43,945 nucleotides of DNA from Balneolales bacterium. GTDB taxonomy: Bacteria; Bacteroidota; Rhodothermia; Balneolales; Natronogracilivirgulaceae. Positions 1-8,464 of the stretch are shown here, one piece after another. The DNA lies in NCBI GenBank assembly GCA_007128425.1, contig SKXL01000179.1, positions 1-43,945 on the forward strand. Reading direction: 5' to 3'. Every line of letters begins with the position of its first letter. Position 1 is the first letter of the stretch. Position numbers and translations under genes: made by a program. The notes under the pieces are model-generated. The model was not told the origin of the DNA and searched no databases. It saw only the letters and a list, made by a program, of their open reading frames with translations.

Positions 1-662
1 CCAGACTTTAGTAGCTGATCCTGTTCCTCTTTGGAGTCCAGTATGCGCATGGGGTTCGTTTCCAGCCGGTTGCGCGATACCTCACTTAGCTGGTCCGTGA
101 GAGGTTTAAAATATCCATACAGCGCTTTTCGGTATGCTGCACGCGATTCGGGATCGCCAACGGAATTCAGTTTAAGTGTGGTATTCACAATGCCGACCTG
201 GCGGTAGATTTCCGACATGAAGGAGATAATTTCCACATCGGCGACGGCTCCTGTTGCACCGATCAGTTCAGCACCGAACTGATGGAACTGGCGCTGGCGC
301 CCCTTTTGCGGTCGCTCGGCACGGAAGAACGGACCGATATAATACAGGTGCTGGGTTCCACCACGCTGGGCAAGGTGGTGCTGGACAAAAGCCCGGGCGA
401 CTGGTGCCGTTCCCTCCGGTCGAAGCACATAATGGTCCTCGCCCCGGTCAAAAGTAAACATCTCTTTACTGACAATATCTGTCAGCTGTCCGATACCACG
501 AGCGATGAGCTCGGTTTGTTCAAGTACGGGCGTACGGATTTCCTGAAAATGATACAAACGGGCCGTTTCATGTATGAGTGTTTCCAGAGCCTGCCATTGT
601 TCAATTTCGCCGGGCAGGAGATCCGTCATTCCATGATGGGTGGAAAAGGTCGTTTTTGTCAT
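1..662 (-). CDS. hisS: Histidyl-tRNA synthetase, N-terminal part (runs off the window)
   Basis: Charges tRNA-His in the cytoplasm. The minus-strand frame opens with ATG at 662 and stays open to base 1, so about 220 N-terminal residues are present and the rest lies outside the window. Class II HisRS signatures are plain: the early HGMTDLLPGE stretch (residues 10-19), RPEGTAP (about 81-87) and the motif 2 loop FRAERPQKGRQRQFHQ (about 113-128), which contacts ATP and the tRNA acceptor end. Homology begins within a few residues of the chosen ATG. The next upstream gene (flippase, 785-2281) is co-directional with a gap of about 120 bp. The identification is firm; only the C-terminal half cannot be checked. 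Confidence 0.96.
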   Translation of the reverse strand, partial: MTKTTFSTHHGMTDLLPGEIEQWQALETLIHETARLYHFQEIRTPVLEQTELIARGIGQLTDIVSKEMFTFDRGEDHYVLRPEGTAPVARAFVQHHLAQRGGTQHLYYIGPFFRAERPQKGRQRQFHQFGAELIGATGAVADVEIISFMSEIYRQVGIVNTTLKLNSVGDPESRAAYRKALYGYFKPLTDQLSEVSRNRLETNPMRILDSKEEQDQLLKS

Positions 663-784
663 TGGTGTTACACGCGATTGTTTAAAAAAGCTGAAAAGCA
701 AAAAAAATCCAGTAATTATCAGAAGTAGAATGGCTCCAAGATATGTGAATCATAAGAAAATTACCTGATATCAATGGACCCGGA

Positions 785-2281
785 TCAAGATTTGCGGTCC
801 TTGCGCCGGGAAACAGCAGCAACCGTCTGCCGGATGAATACCTGAAGATCTTCAGACAGGTTCATGATAAAGATGCCGCTAATGATGATCACTATGGCTA
901 TTGCGGACCGCAAAATAAGATCGGCTATCCAGTGCGGAATCACGGGCAGACCCCATGAGACCAGCAGTGTTATAACAAGCAAAGCAAGACCCATAATGGT
1001 TTTTTTACTGAAAGGGTGGATTCCAAGTCGAAATAATAAATACAGAGCATAAAGGGAGTTATAAATCAGTACGGAGAGCGCCGTTGCCATGGCTGCTCCG
1101 GTGATTCCGAAAATCGGGATAAAAATGATATTGGTGATAATGGTCAGCAGAACCAGCAAGAGGGTTGCATAGGGATCAAACCGGTACCACTTGGAAGTTT
1201 TGATAATTGCGGCATTTAGCCCCGCAGTCATGTCAATCATTTTGGCAATGCCTATGAACATGAAGACATAGACACCGGCATGATATTCATCCGGCAGAAA
1301 ACGGTAGATATGGTCGAGATTGATTCCGATGATAATAAATACCAGTCCGCCCACCAGCATTTGGTTGATGGAGCTTTTGGAGTGGGTCAGCTCGATCATT
1401 GCGATGTCGTTTTTGTATTGCGCCTCAGCGATCAGCGGCTGTGAAATCTTCGAGAGTGCTTTAGCCGGAATTTTTATCATGGTGGCCAGATAGAGGCTTA
1501 CGGCATAAACAGCCGTTTCAGCGAGATTGGTCATTCCTCCAACCATAAGCAAGTCGATGTTACCGAGTGCCTTGGTCGTGACACCTCCGAGGAAGGAAAA
1601 AGCGGCATATTTGGTCATACTGCGGACACGGGAAGCTGTCAGAATACTGAAATCCGGAATTACAAAAAGCTGTCTTCTGAAACCAATGTAGCACAGCATC
1701 AGGATGGTTTTAAGTCCGAAAGTACCCACAAACATCCACATAAACATACCGAATGGAATCCATCCTAAATAATAAAACAGCACTACGGCGGTTTGAAACA
1801 GCCTGAGAAGGATGTCCTGAAAAAATGTTGCGACAACCGTATCAAACAGGGAGCGGATATAGTTTTCCAGAATGTGGAAATAGAGGATAAAAAACAGCAG
1901 AGGCAAGAGTAGGGTATAATAGTCCCCGAACAGGGTGCTTTCGTCGGAATAGAAACGGATGACCGGTTCCTGAAACAGCCAACCGGCAAGGCTGAGCAGC
2001 AGGAACCCGGCAAGAGGAATGACAGCTGCCAGAAACAGGTAACCAAAATGACGACGTTCGGGATTGCGAAAAAGAGGAAAATAGCGCACCGTTACATTTC
2101 CCATACCAAGACTGGCAATCTGGGCTCCGATGATGCCGATAGAGATCATCACCCGGGTCAGACCGAACTGTTCTGCCTCCAGGACATAAGGAAACAGCCA
2201 GACTACATTGACGAATCCGATGACAGTACCGGAATACGAATAAATATTTTCGGCAAAATTCTTTCGCAGGATGATACCCAT
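785..2281 (-). CDS. Polysaccharide flippase (Wzx/MATE-like, MOP superfamily)
   Basis: A 498-residue, highly hydrophobic protein with about 12-14 predicted membrane segments and almost no soluble domain. It belongs by appearance to the oligosaccharide flippase group of the MOP superfamily, which moves lipid-linked sugar units across the inner membrane. The N-terminus (FAENIYSYSGTVIGFVNVVW) and the C-terminal hydrophobic repeat with GITGAAMATALS are typical of Wzx/lipopolysaccharide-biosynthesis membrane proteins. It is the distal gene of the minus-strand polysaccharide block and lies 61 bp from the methyltransferase. Its base composition is closer to the genome background than that of the 2.3-7.0 kb genes. 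The substrate cannot be told from sequence. A second, unrelated-looking flippase lies at 5611-6969. Confidence 0.85.
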   Translation of the reverse strand: MGIILRKNFAENIYSYSGTVIGFVNVVWLFPYVLEAEQFGLTRVMISIGIIGAQIASLGMGNVTVRYFPLFRNPERRHFGYLFLAAVIPLAGFLLLSLAGWLFQEPVIRFYSDESTLFGDYYTLLLPLLFFILYFHILENYIRSLFDTVVATFFQDILLRLFQTAVVLFYYLGWIPFGMFMWMFVGTFGLKTILMLCYIGFRRQLFVIPDFSILTASRVRSMTKYAAFSFLGGVTTKALGNIDLLMVGGMTNLAETAVYAVSLYLATMIKIPAKALSKISQPLIAEAQYKNDIAMIELTHSKSSINQMLVGGLVFIIIGINLDHIYRFLPDEYHAGVYVFMFIGIAKMIDMTAGLNAAIIKTSKWYRFDPYATLLLVLLTIITNIIFIPIFGITGAAMATALSVLIYNSLYALYLLFRLGIHPFSKKTIMGLALLVITLLVSWGLPVIPHWIADLILRSAIAIVIIISGIFIMNLSEDLQVFIRQTVAAVSRRKDRKS

Positions 2282-2342
2282 ATCGTGATAGTTTTCTCCG
2301 GAGAGTGACTTTTTCTGTCAGTATGAATCTAATTCACCGATA

Positions 2343-3248
2343 TTATTCTTTCCATCCATGCGGATCACCGATAGAACGCCTTCCAACAATAGGCTGCAAA
2401 TCCCAGTATAGAGGTTTCATTTCAGGGTTATCGGATCTCTTTTTCACAATACAGACACCGAGTTCACCAAGATCCATGGCGTGTAAAAATTCATTTCGAT
2501 TACTAAGAATATTCCATGCGTCACGCATATCATGAGACCACGAAATATCGTCAAAAATAACAACGGAGCCGGGGTTAAGAAATGGAAGTATTTTATTGAA
2601 ATAGTGTATGGTTGCAATTTTTTCATGGTGGCCATCGATAAATGCCATGTCAATTTTAGAATCTAATGATGGTAGTTCAAAGTCTATTGCTTCGTCAAAC
2701 AAAGCATTTACCACCTTGACGTTTTGGTTTGACTTCAGGCTTTCCCGGGCGATATTTGCTAAAGCCTCAGACCCCTCCACAGTTATTATTAGTTTGACGT
2801 TTGGAGCTGAAGACAGATACATACTTGAGATACCGGCACATGTACCCAACTCGATTCCCACTGAAGACTCAAATTCTCTTGCAAGCAGATAAAGCACGGT
2901 TCCCCATGTCTGGTTTTTTCCGGTCATTGCAATACGTTTCATTGTAAATTCCAGGACTTTGCCTGGTTGCGGACGTGCATTAATACTGGTATCGCTACCA
3001 GAACTATCGGGCTTTGGGGAGTACCATATAGGTATTTTCTCGTCCCCTTTACCGGCAATTTCTTTTCGCCTGCCTTCCGCAAGTTTTACGACAGCAGCAG
3101 TTTTTTCGTCTGAATGCCCGGTCACCAAATAATTCAGTATAGATTTCATTTGTATCGGCAAACCATTATCAATAAGGATTGAAATTTTTTTCATCCTCGA
3201 TTTTCGTGTTATAGAATTGAATAATTTTCCGGTTACCTTTTTTATCAT
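2343..3248 (-). CDS. Class I SAM-dependent methyltransferase (Methyltransf_24-like)
   Basis: A 301-residue protein with a Rossmann methyltransferase core in its second half. The SAM-binding motif I is ELGTCAG (about 133-139), and an acidic strand end with FIDGHH (about 203-208) is followed by VVIFDDISWS, as in the O-methyltransferase-like families that modify small molecules or sugars. The first 100 or so residues are basic and poorly recognisable. It sits between a flippase and a pyruvyl transferase, 7 bp from the latter, so sugar or glycan modification is likely. The exact substrate is inference. The gene shares the AT-rich composition of the neighbouring polysaccharide genes. Confidence 0.82.
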   Translation of the reverse strand: MIKKVTGKLFNSITRKSRMKKISILIDNGLPIQMKSILNYLVTGHSDEKTAAVVKLAEGRRKEIAGKGDEKIPIWYSPKPDSSGSDTSINARPQPGKVLEFTMKRIAMTGKNQTWGTVLYLLAREFESSVGIELGTCAGISSMYLSSAPNVKLIITVEGSEALANIARESLKSNQNVKVVNALFDEAIDFELPSLDSKIDMAFIDGHHEKIATIHYFNKILPFLNPGSVVIFDDISWSHDMRDAWNILSNRNEFLHAMDLGELGVCIVKKRSDNPEMKPLYWDLQPIVGRRSIGDPHGWKE

Positions 3249-3255
3249 GGGTACT

Positions 3256-4434
3256 TTAACAATTAGTAATTGATTTAATATCCGAATTCCTTTCTTCAGC
3301 TACTTGCCAGACTATTTTCCACATTCTCTCAGTATTGCTTTTTAACTCTTTGATTTGTATGAAAAGATGTTTTCTCAATTTTGAGTGATTGTCCGGATCC
3401 AGCAGTGATTCAATTTTATTTTTTGTATGTTCAGGTTTCTCATTAAGATCTATAATGTGATCCTTTACATTGAAATCTTCAAACAATAACTGATATTTAT
3501 GACTCCAGCTGGTCGCCAGGCAAGGGACACCCTGATTCAATGCACTGGCAATCCCATGATAGCGTGATGAGATGACCATATAGGAAGAACCTATTACACC
3601 TTTTATTTCTTTTGCATCCAGTCCGGTAATGATGGTTAGCCGGTTATCAAACATTCTGTTGATCCCCTTACATATTTTCAAATCTTTATTTCCTTCATGA
3701 TTAAGCAAAAATACCTGCTTGCCAGATTCTTGAATCAGGGAAATTATGGATTCCATTTTGCCAAAATAATCTTGAGGGGAAAAACGGGTATGAGTGATCA
3801 TTTTCCTGTTGGGGATAATACACACGCTCCCTTTAACATGATGATATTTTACTGGAAAAATTCCTTTGGTAGCAATAGTGAAATCGGAGTAATGAAGTAT
3901 TTTCCCAGGGTTGATTCCTGCCTCCTTCAAGTGTTTTTTTGATGTGGGTTCACGTGCAATGATCAAATCGACATAATTATTTAGAATCTCTGTACTTTTT
4001 TTTCCGCTATGGGTTTTAAAAGGTCCAAAGGCTTGAGGAAGTAAAATGATTTTTGCACCTTGAGCCTTTACCGTTTTATAGTAATACTCCAGATTCTCAA
4101 GATACTCTTCAGAGTGATTCCATTGGTCACCCAGTCTGAAACCACTTGCATCTAAAATCAAATCTGGATGTTTGGGAGGATAAAGCTCGGTAAACCACGA
4201 GTATGGCAAATGTAATCGGGATAATATCACCCAGGGGTACGGGCCAAGCATTAACCTGAGAGGTTTTCTAAAGTGGAGATGTGTTTTAATCTTTGGAAAT
4301 TGTATGTTCGGGTTATTATCATTGAAAATCACGGATGATTCAGGATATTTATTTTCTATTTGCTCCAATATGGAATAGAGCATTAATTCTGCACCTTTAT
4401 TAATAGTATTTGTGCCATCAATTATAATTTTCAT
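3256..4434 (-). CDS. Polysaccharide pyruvyl transferase family protein
   Basis: A 392-residue protein of the WcaK/CsaB-like family, which transfers pyruvate from phosphoenolpyruvate to a sugar in cell-surface polymers to form acidic ketals. Visible family marks are the N-terminal DGTNTINKGAE, the central LPQAFGPF, and the C-terminal SSRYHGIASALNQGVPCLA followed by SHKYQLLFEDF. Its length is normal for the family. It is the middle gene of an AT-rich minus-strand run with a methyltransferase downstream and a nitroreductase-like gene upstream. The pairing of pyruvyl transferase and nitroreductase-like protein recurs in polysaccharide loci of the Bacteroidota. The acceptor sugar is not predictable. 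Confidence 0.88.
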   Translation of the reverse strand: MKIIIDGTNTINKGAELMLYSILEQIENKYPESSVIFNDNNPNIQFPKIKTHLHFRKPLRLMLGPYPWVILSRLHLPYSWFTELYPPKHPDLILDASGFRLGDQWNHSEEYLENLEYYYKTVKAQGAKIILLPQAFGPFKTHSGKKSTEILNNYVDLIIAREPTSKKHLKEAGINPGKILHYSDFTIATKGIFPVKYHHVKGSVCIIPNRKMITHTRFSPQDYFGKMESIISLIQESGKQVFLLNHEGNKDLKICKGINRMFDNRLTIITGLDAKEIKGVIGSSYMVISSRYHGIASALNQGVPCLATSWSHKYQLLFEDFNVKDHIIDLNEKPEHTKNKIESLLDPDNHSKLRKHLFIQIKELKSNTERMWKIVWQVAEERNSDIKSITNC

Positions 4435-4500
4435 GGCCGGATATTTTAAATGTAGTTTATGGTTAATATCTATATTACACCATTTATAACATTATGCACT

Positions 4501-5565
4501 TTAAAGGTCCTCTGGGTAGTAAATTCGTATTTTATCCAGCGATTTTTTTTCAGATGATGCAACCAATCCCTTTGGATCCGGATAACCTACCGCCATACAC
4601 ATAATAGGACGTTGATAGTTATTCAAATTCAAAACTTTTTGTAGTTTCATTTCCCGTTTTTCGATGTCCGGCCAGTTTATAGGACAACTGCTCAATCCGG
4701 TTGTTTCCAGGGCGAGCATAAATGACATTGAAGCCAGCGATGCGTCAATATAAATCAAATGTCTGTCTCTCTCATCGAAATAGGCATTCAGGTTCCCCAC
4801 AACCACGATAAACACTGGAATATTATGGGCGTATCCAGTTGTTCCCATAGGAAGATCCACAACTTTATTCAAGATATTTTTATCATCTATTATATAAAAA
4901 GTAAATGGTTGTCGATTACATGCACTCGGAGATTGTGAGGCTACTTCTATACACTTGTCTATCAGCTTTCTGGGAACCTTTTCCTCAGTGAACCAGCGGA
5001 CGGATCTTCGTTGTTTTGAAAGAGCAAAAAAGGAGTCTAAGGATACCAGATTTTTCTCTTTTAGCAACCGATTATAAGGTATGTGTTTTTTTCTATTTTC
5101 TGTATCAGTTTTATATGTATTTTGAAGATTTAAAAATCGTTGTTTTTCCCGGTCAATCACTTCATCATATCCTACAACATTAAAATACATATCCAGAACA
5201 TCATGAAACCATTTAACCTGATCATTTAGATTTTCATGATGGGAAAGAATGATCTTTTCATAGCAGTCAATTGTTTCTTTGATATAATTTTTACCAAATA
5301 TCTCTTTTCTGGGTCTCATAAGTAACCCTTTTTCGATTCTATGAATATTTCGGATTACCAAATAGTAGTTGTTCTTGTTCCAATAAATATCTCGAATATG
5401 TTTGATTTTTCCTTCAAGTACTGCCTGATGTTCTCTGTGGAAAGAACGCGAAAATAAGGCATAATATAAGCTTGACATTATCTTGCTTTTATAAAATAAA
5501 AGAGAGAGATAATAGTTTACCAGCAATCTTATCTTATTTATTGTGAATGGCCGGAAAGAACTCAT
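4501..5565 (-). CDS. Nitroreductase-family protein with N-terminal extension, in polysaccharide locus
   Basis: A 354-residue protein. The C-terminal half is a nitroreductase-fold flavoprotein domain: RRSVRWF (186-192) matches the FMN-phosphate binding arginines, and SPSACNRQP (212-220) is the usual next motif. The first 170 residues form an extension carrying HRIEKGLLMRPR (about 75-86), seen in nitroreductase-like proteins of polysaccharide clusters. Such enzymes use FMN for reduction or oxidation of small molecules; the substrate here is unknown. It is separated by 45 bp from the flippase upstream and 66 bp from the pyruvyl transferase. DNA is strikingly AT-rich (5101-5160 is 17 G/C of 60), which supports horizontal acquisition of the cassette. 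Confidence 0.84.
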   Translation of the reverse strand: MSSFRPFTINKIRLLVNYYLSLLFYKSKIMSSLYYALFSRSFHREHQAVLEGKIKHIRDIYWNKNNYYLVIRNIHRIEKGLLMRPRKEIFGKNYIKETIDCYEKIILSHHENLNDQVKWFHDVLDMYFNVVGYDEVIDREKQRFLNLQNTYKTDTENRKKHIPYNRLLKEKNLVSLDSFFALSKQRRSVRWFTEEKVPRKLIDKCIEVASQSPSACNRQPFTFYIIDDKNILNKVVDLPMGTTGYAHNIPVFIVVVGNLNAYFDERDRHLIYIDASLASMSFMLALETTGLSSCPINWPDIEKREMKLQKVLNLNNYQRPIMCMAVGYPDPKGLVASSEKKSLDKIRIYYPEDL

Positions 5566-5610
5566 ATTGATAATTTATAGATTAGAGGTTTGAAAAGTGA
5601 ATATAAAATG

Positions 5611-6969
5611 TTATTTCAACAATATATATATATATCGTAATGGTGAGAGTATAGCTCTGGTCATCATCCAGAAAATAAGTCTGCTTTTTTTATAAAAAAG
5701 TAGAGAAAAATAGGAAGCAGCAGCATAAGAAATTATCGTTGCCATTGCAGCACCTGTACCTTCATAAATCGGAATCAACATTATATTCAACAAAATATTC
5801 AAAAGAGCACCTATTCCCTGGGTAATCATAGAAAAAGAGATAGCATCTTCCAGCAGTATCCATTTGCTGAACGCAGCCCTCATAAAAATAAATATACCCG
5901 CCCAAATGTGTATTGATAAAATTAATGCTGCTTCTTCAAACTCCACTCCATAAAGGAATAAAATCAGAGGGTCGGAAATAAAAGTGACGACAATCGCCAA
6001 TGATAATGCAATCATAAATAACATGTCAAATAACTGTTGCAAGCGTTTTTGGAAGTGTTGGTTGTCTTTATTTTGGAGTTCTATCAGTTTTGGGAAAATT
6101 GAAGCAACAATAAGAGTAGGAATAAAATACCATGTTTCTGAAAGATTAACGGCAACCGAATAGATACCTACCTCTTCGGTGTTTACCAGCCAACGTATCA
6201 TGACCTGGTCGATTTTCAAATAAACCATTGCAAACAAAGCGCCAAGCATAATCATCCAGCTATGTCCAAGTAATTCTTTTGCTTTTGCAAGTTTGAATCG
6301 TAACTCTTTAAATGTGATGATGGACTTTAGCTTAAAGAAATAAAGAAACAGAAAAGCAATTAACATTGCTTTTATCAAGTAACTAAAGGCAAATGCTAAT
6401 ATGTGGGCACCAATTACCACCAGAAGCACACTTAATATTGTAAAAAAAATGGACACCAATCCGCGAGCTGTTGCAGAGTATTTGGCCATTACCTGTGACT
6501 GAAACCAATAATCGAAAATTTCAAAGGGTTTAAACAATATTATACCGGATGCAACCAGTAAAACCCAAAACTGGGTACTTCCAACACTTTCGGTGCTAAG
6601 TATAATGGTCAGAAAGACCACAATGGCAAACACAGCGCCCATTAACTTGAGATAGAAGATAGTTCCAAGAAGGTCTGTATGACGATCAGGAAACCTGACC
6701 AGCTCTCTTATAGCTAAACCGTGGAGTCCCATATGAGTAGCAATGGTAAAAAGCGAAACTAAAGATATGGCGTAAGATAAAATTCCATAGCCTTCGGCTC
6801 CCAAATGGCGGGCTACAAAAATACTTACTAACATCAGAAGACTCATGGTTATTATCTTTTCTCCCATTAACCAAGAGGTATTAGAAAAGTATTTTTTAAC
6901 TTCTTTTTCTTTTAGGAAGGGTATTATGTGCTTTAAAGCTTTAATAGCCGTTCTTTTATAATTTTTCAA
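5611..6969 (-). CDS. Oligosaccharide flippase family protein (Wzx-like)
   Basis: A 452-residue polytopic membrane protein with about 12-14 hydrophobic segments. The N-terminal NTSWLMGEKIITMSLLMLVS and VARHLGAEGYGILSYA are classic for the RfbX/Wzx polysaccharide flippase family, and a late GTGAAMATIISYA segment matches too. It probably flips the undecaprenyl-linked repeat unit built by the neighbouring enzymes. The last codons run through an (AT)7 dinucleotide tract (5622-5635) just before the stop. The gene is AT-rich, like the nitroreductase and pyruvyl transferase genes. It starts 25 bp after the glycosyltransferase stop, so co-transcription is likely. Confidence 0.88.
   Translation of the reverse strand: MKNYKRTAIKALKHIIPFLKEKEVKKYFSNTSWLMGEKIITMSLLMLVSIFVARHLGAEGYGILSYAISLVSLFTIATHMGLHGLAIRELVRFPDRHTDLLGTIFYLKLMGAVFAIVVFLTIILSTESVGSTQFWVLLVASGIILFKPFEIFDYWFQSQVMAKYSATARGLVSIFFTILSVLLVVIGAHILAFAFSYLIKAMLIAFLFLYFFKLKSIITFKELRFKLAKAKELLGHSWMIMLGALFAMVYLKIDQVMIRWLVNTEEVGIYSVAVNLSETWYFIPTLIVASIFPKLIELQNKDNQHFQKRLQQLFDMLFMIALSLAIVVTFISDPLILFLYGVEFEEAALILSIHIWAGIFIFMRAAFSKWILLEDAISFSMITQGIGALLNILLNIMLIPIYEGTGAAMATIISYAAASYFSLLFYKKSRLIFWMMTRAILSPLRYIYILLK
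5622..5635. repeat. (AT)7 dinucleotide tract at the 3' end of the flippase gene
   Basis: Seven perfect AT units cover the codons for the final Tyr-Ile-Tyr-Ile stretch, a few codons before the flippase stop. A slip would change only the extreme C-terminus and shift the stop, so any functional effect would be mild. Confidence 0.9.
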
Positions 6970-6994
6970 GAGTCATTTTGCCAATCATGGTAAT

Positions 6995-8464
6995 TTATGA
7001 CTCAAGGATATGTTCTGTGCCGGAGTTGAACAGCAACCTGGCAAGACGTTTTGTAAGTGCTGGTCGTGCGTATTGGGCAATTTTATCAATATCAGGGCAT
7101 ATTGTCGGGAATTTCTGCGACATATCGCGTTGCAACGTCGATTGGAAGGGCAAATTAGCTTCAAAATCCCGTTCGGAATCTGGTTTGACTTCGGATCCCG
7201 GTCTACATTCAGACTCCGGCATTGTTCCGTAATCGGGTTTTTTTTTGGTATTTGGTGCCTCGATGAATGTTTGAGAAGCGATATGGCGAATCCAGTCAGC
7301 CGGACCGGAGACATCATTGTAATCGAAAGCTGCTCCGATACGGCAACGCCGGATGATAGCAGCTGCGTCCCCGTCCGTTGGGCCGATCACCAAAATTGGT
7401 TTTCCCGCTTTCAGGTAGTCGTAAAGTTTGCCAGGGATCAGGATACGGCTGTCATCCGACCGGTGCACAACTACCACATTGATATCGGATTGTTGCATCA
7501 GAGAGGTTGCTTCATTGTGCGGTACATAAGAACGGATAGTCACAATTTCACTTAGGCCGAAGGAGTTGATATGGCGATGGATATCGGAGTGTACCGCTCC
7601 GATAAATTCCAGTCTGACCTTTGGTTTGGTTAAATCTGATATTGCTTTTAGCAGATTGTCCGGTATGGAAGTTTCCGTTATGCTTCCAACATGGCGTATC
7701 AGTAATGGGCGATTGGTGTCCGGTGTGCTCTTTTTTACTGCATTGAAATCGTCAGGGTCAAATCCGTTAGGAATAATGTGATAAGTTCGATCAACTTTTC
7801 CGGTTAAATAGCGTGCCGTACCCGGTGTGGTGACGGTCACCTCGTCGGCTTCATTGAGAACGGAAGTTTCCATCCGTTTGTCGCGTTTACGGGTCAGTGC
7901 AGTACGGGGAAGCACGTGATTATAGTGGATATCGGTCCATGGATCCCGGAAGTCGGCAATCCATCGAACGCCGGTTTTTCTCTTCAATCGGCGGCCAACA
8001 AAATGGGCGGAATGGGGTGGGCCGGTAGTGATTACGGTATCAATAGCATATTTAATTATCAGTGATCGGGCTTTGGATTGTGCAAACGGAACCCAGCCGA
8101 CCCGGGCATCAGGTACAAACAGATTGGCCCGCAACCATCGCGCCAAACGTTGTGGCAAGTTCAAATCCTTTGCTCCAAGTATTGTGACAGGATTTGCCAC
8201 TTGTTCGGGAGTCGTACCCGCCATCCAGCTGTAAAATCTGAACGGCTCAATGGTACGCGCATAGTAAACGGGAAGACCGGCAGGAACATCGTTTATAAGC
8301 GAACTATCCTTCATGGGATAAGTCGGATTGGCACAGGTCAGAACCACCGGATCGATCCCATACTTCGGGAAATATTTTACAAATTTGAGAAACCTTTGCA
8401 CACCGGCCCCGCCGCTTGGCGGCCAGTAATAGGTAATGACCAGTACCTTTTTTCGTTGTATCAT
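6995..8464 (-). CDS. Glycosyltransferase family 4 protein with low-complexity insert
   Basis: A 489-residue GT-B fold glycosyltransferase. The N-terminal YYWPPSGGAGVQRFLKF is typical of the GT4 sugar transferases of Bacteroidota-like polysaccharide loci, followed by DFRDPW, HIIPNGFDPDDF at the domain hinge, and LRH/VGS with LIPGKLYDYLKAGKPIL near the donor site. The start overlaps the yfhO stop (ATGA, 8461-8464), so the two genes are translationally coupled. Around residues 407-445, between the last GT domain strand and the C-terminal helix (LTKRLARLL), there is a Pro/Ser/Glu/Asp-rich insert with repeated PxSE-like units, not expected in the family. A nine-base A run sits at its beginning. 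Donor and acceptor are unknown. Confidence 0.9.
   Translation of the reverse strand: MIQRKKVLVITYYWPPSGGAGVQRFLKFVKYFPKYGIDPVVLTCANPTYPMKDSSLINDVPAGLPVYYARTIEPFRFYSWMAGTTPEQVANPVTILGAKDLNLPQRLARWLRANLFVPDARVGWVPFAQSKARSLIIKYAIDTVITTGPPHSAHFVGRRLKRKTGVRWIADFRDPWTDIHYNHVLPRTALTRKRDKRMETSVLNEADEVTVTTPGTARYLTGKVDRTYHIIPNGFDPDDFNAVKKSTPDTNRPLLIRHVGSITETSIPDNLLKAISDLTKPKVRLEFIGAVHSDIHRHINSFGLSEIVTIRSYVPHNEATSLMQQSDINVVVVHRSDDSRILIPGKLYDYLKAGKPILVIGPTDGDAAAIIRRCRIGAAFDYNDVSGPADWIRHIASQTFIEAPNTKKKPDYGTMPESECRPGSEVKPDSERDFEANLPFQSTLQRDMSQKFPTICPDIDKIAQYARPALTKRLARLLFNSGTEHILES
7238..7246. repeat. A9 homopolymer (T9 on + strand) in the glycosyltransferase gene
   Basis: Nine consecutive A residues on the coding strand encode Lys407-409, precisely where the hydrophilic insert starts. 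A one-base slip would frameshift the last 80 or so codons and remove the C-terminal helix region. Tracts of this length in surface-sugar genes can act as phase-variation switches, but that is inference here. Confidence 0.85.

Noticed and set aside
282-728. A 148-codon plus-strand frame within the hisS region
   Set aside because: It lies opposite the conserved HisRS N-terminus, which has class II motifs on the minus strand.
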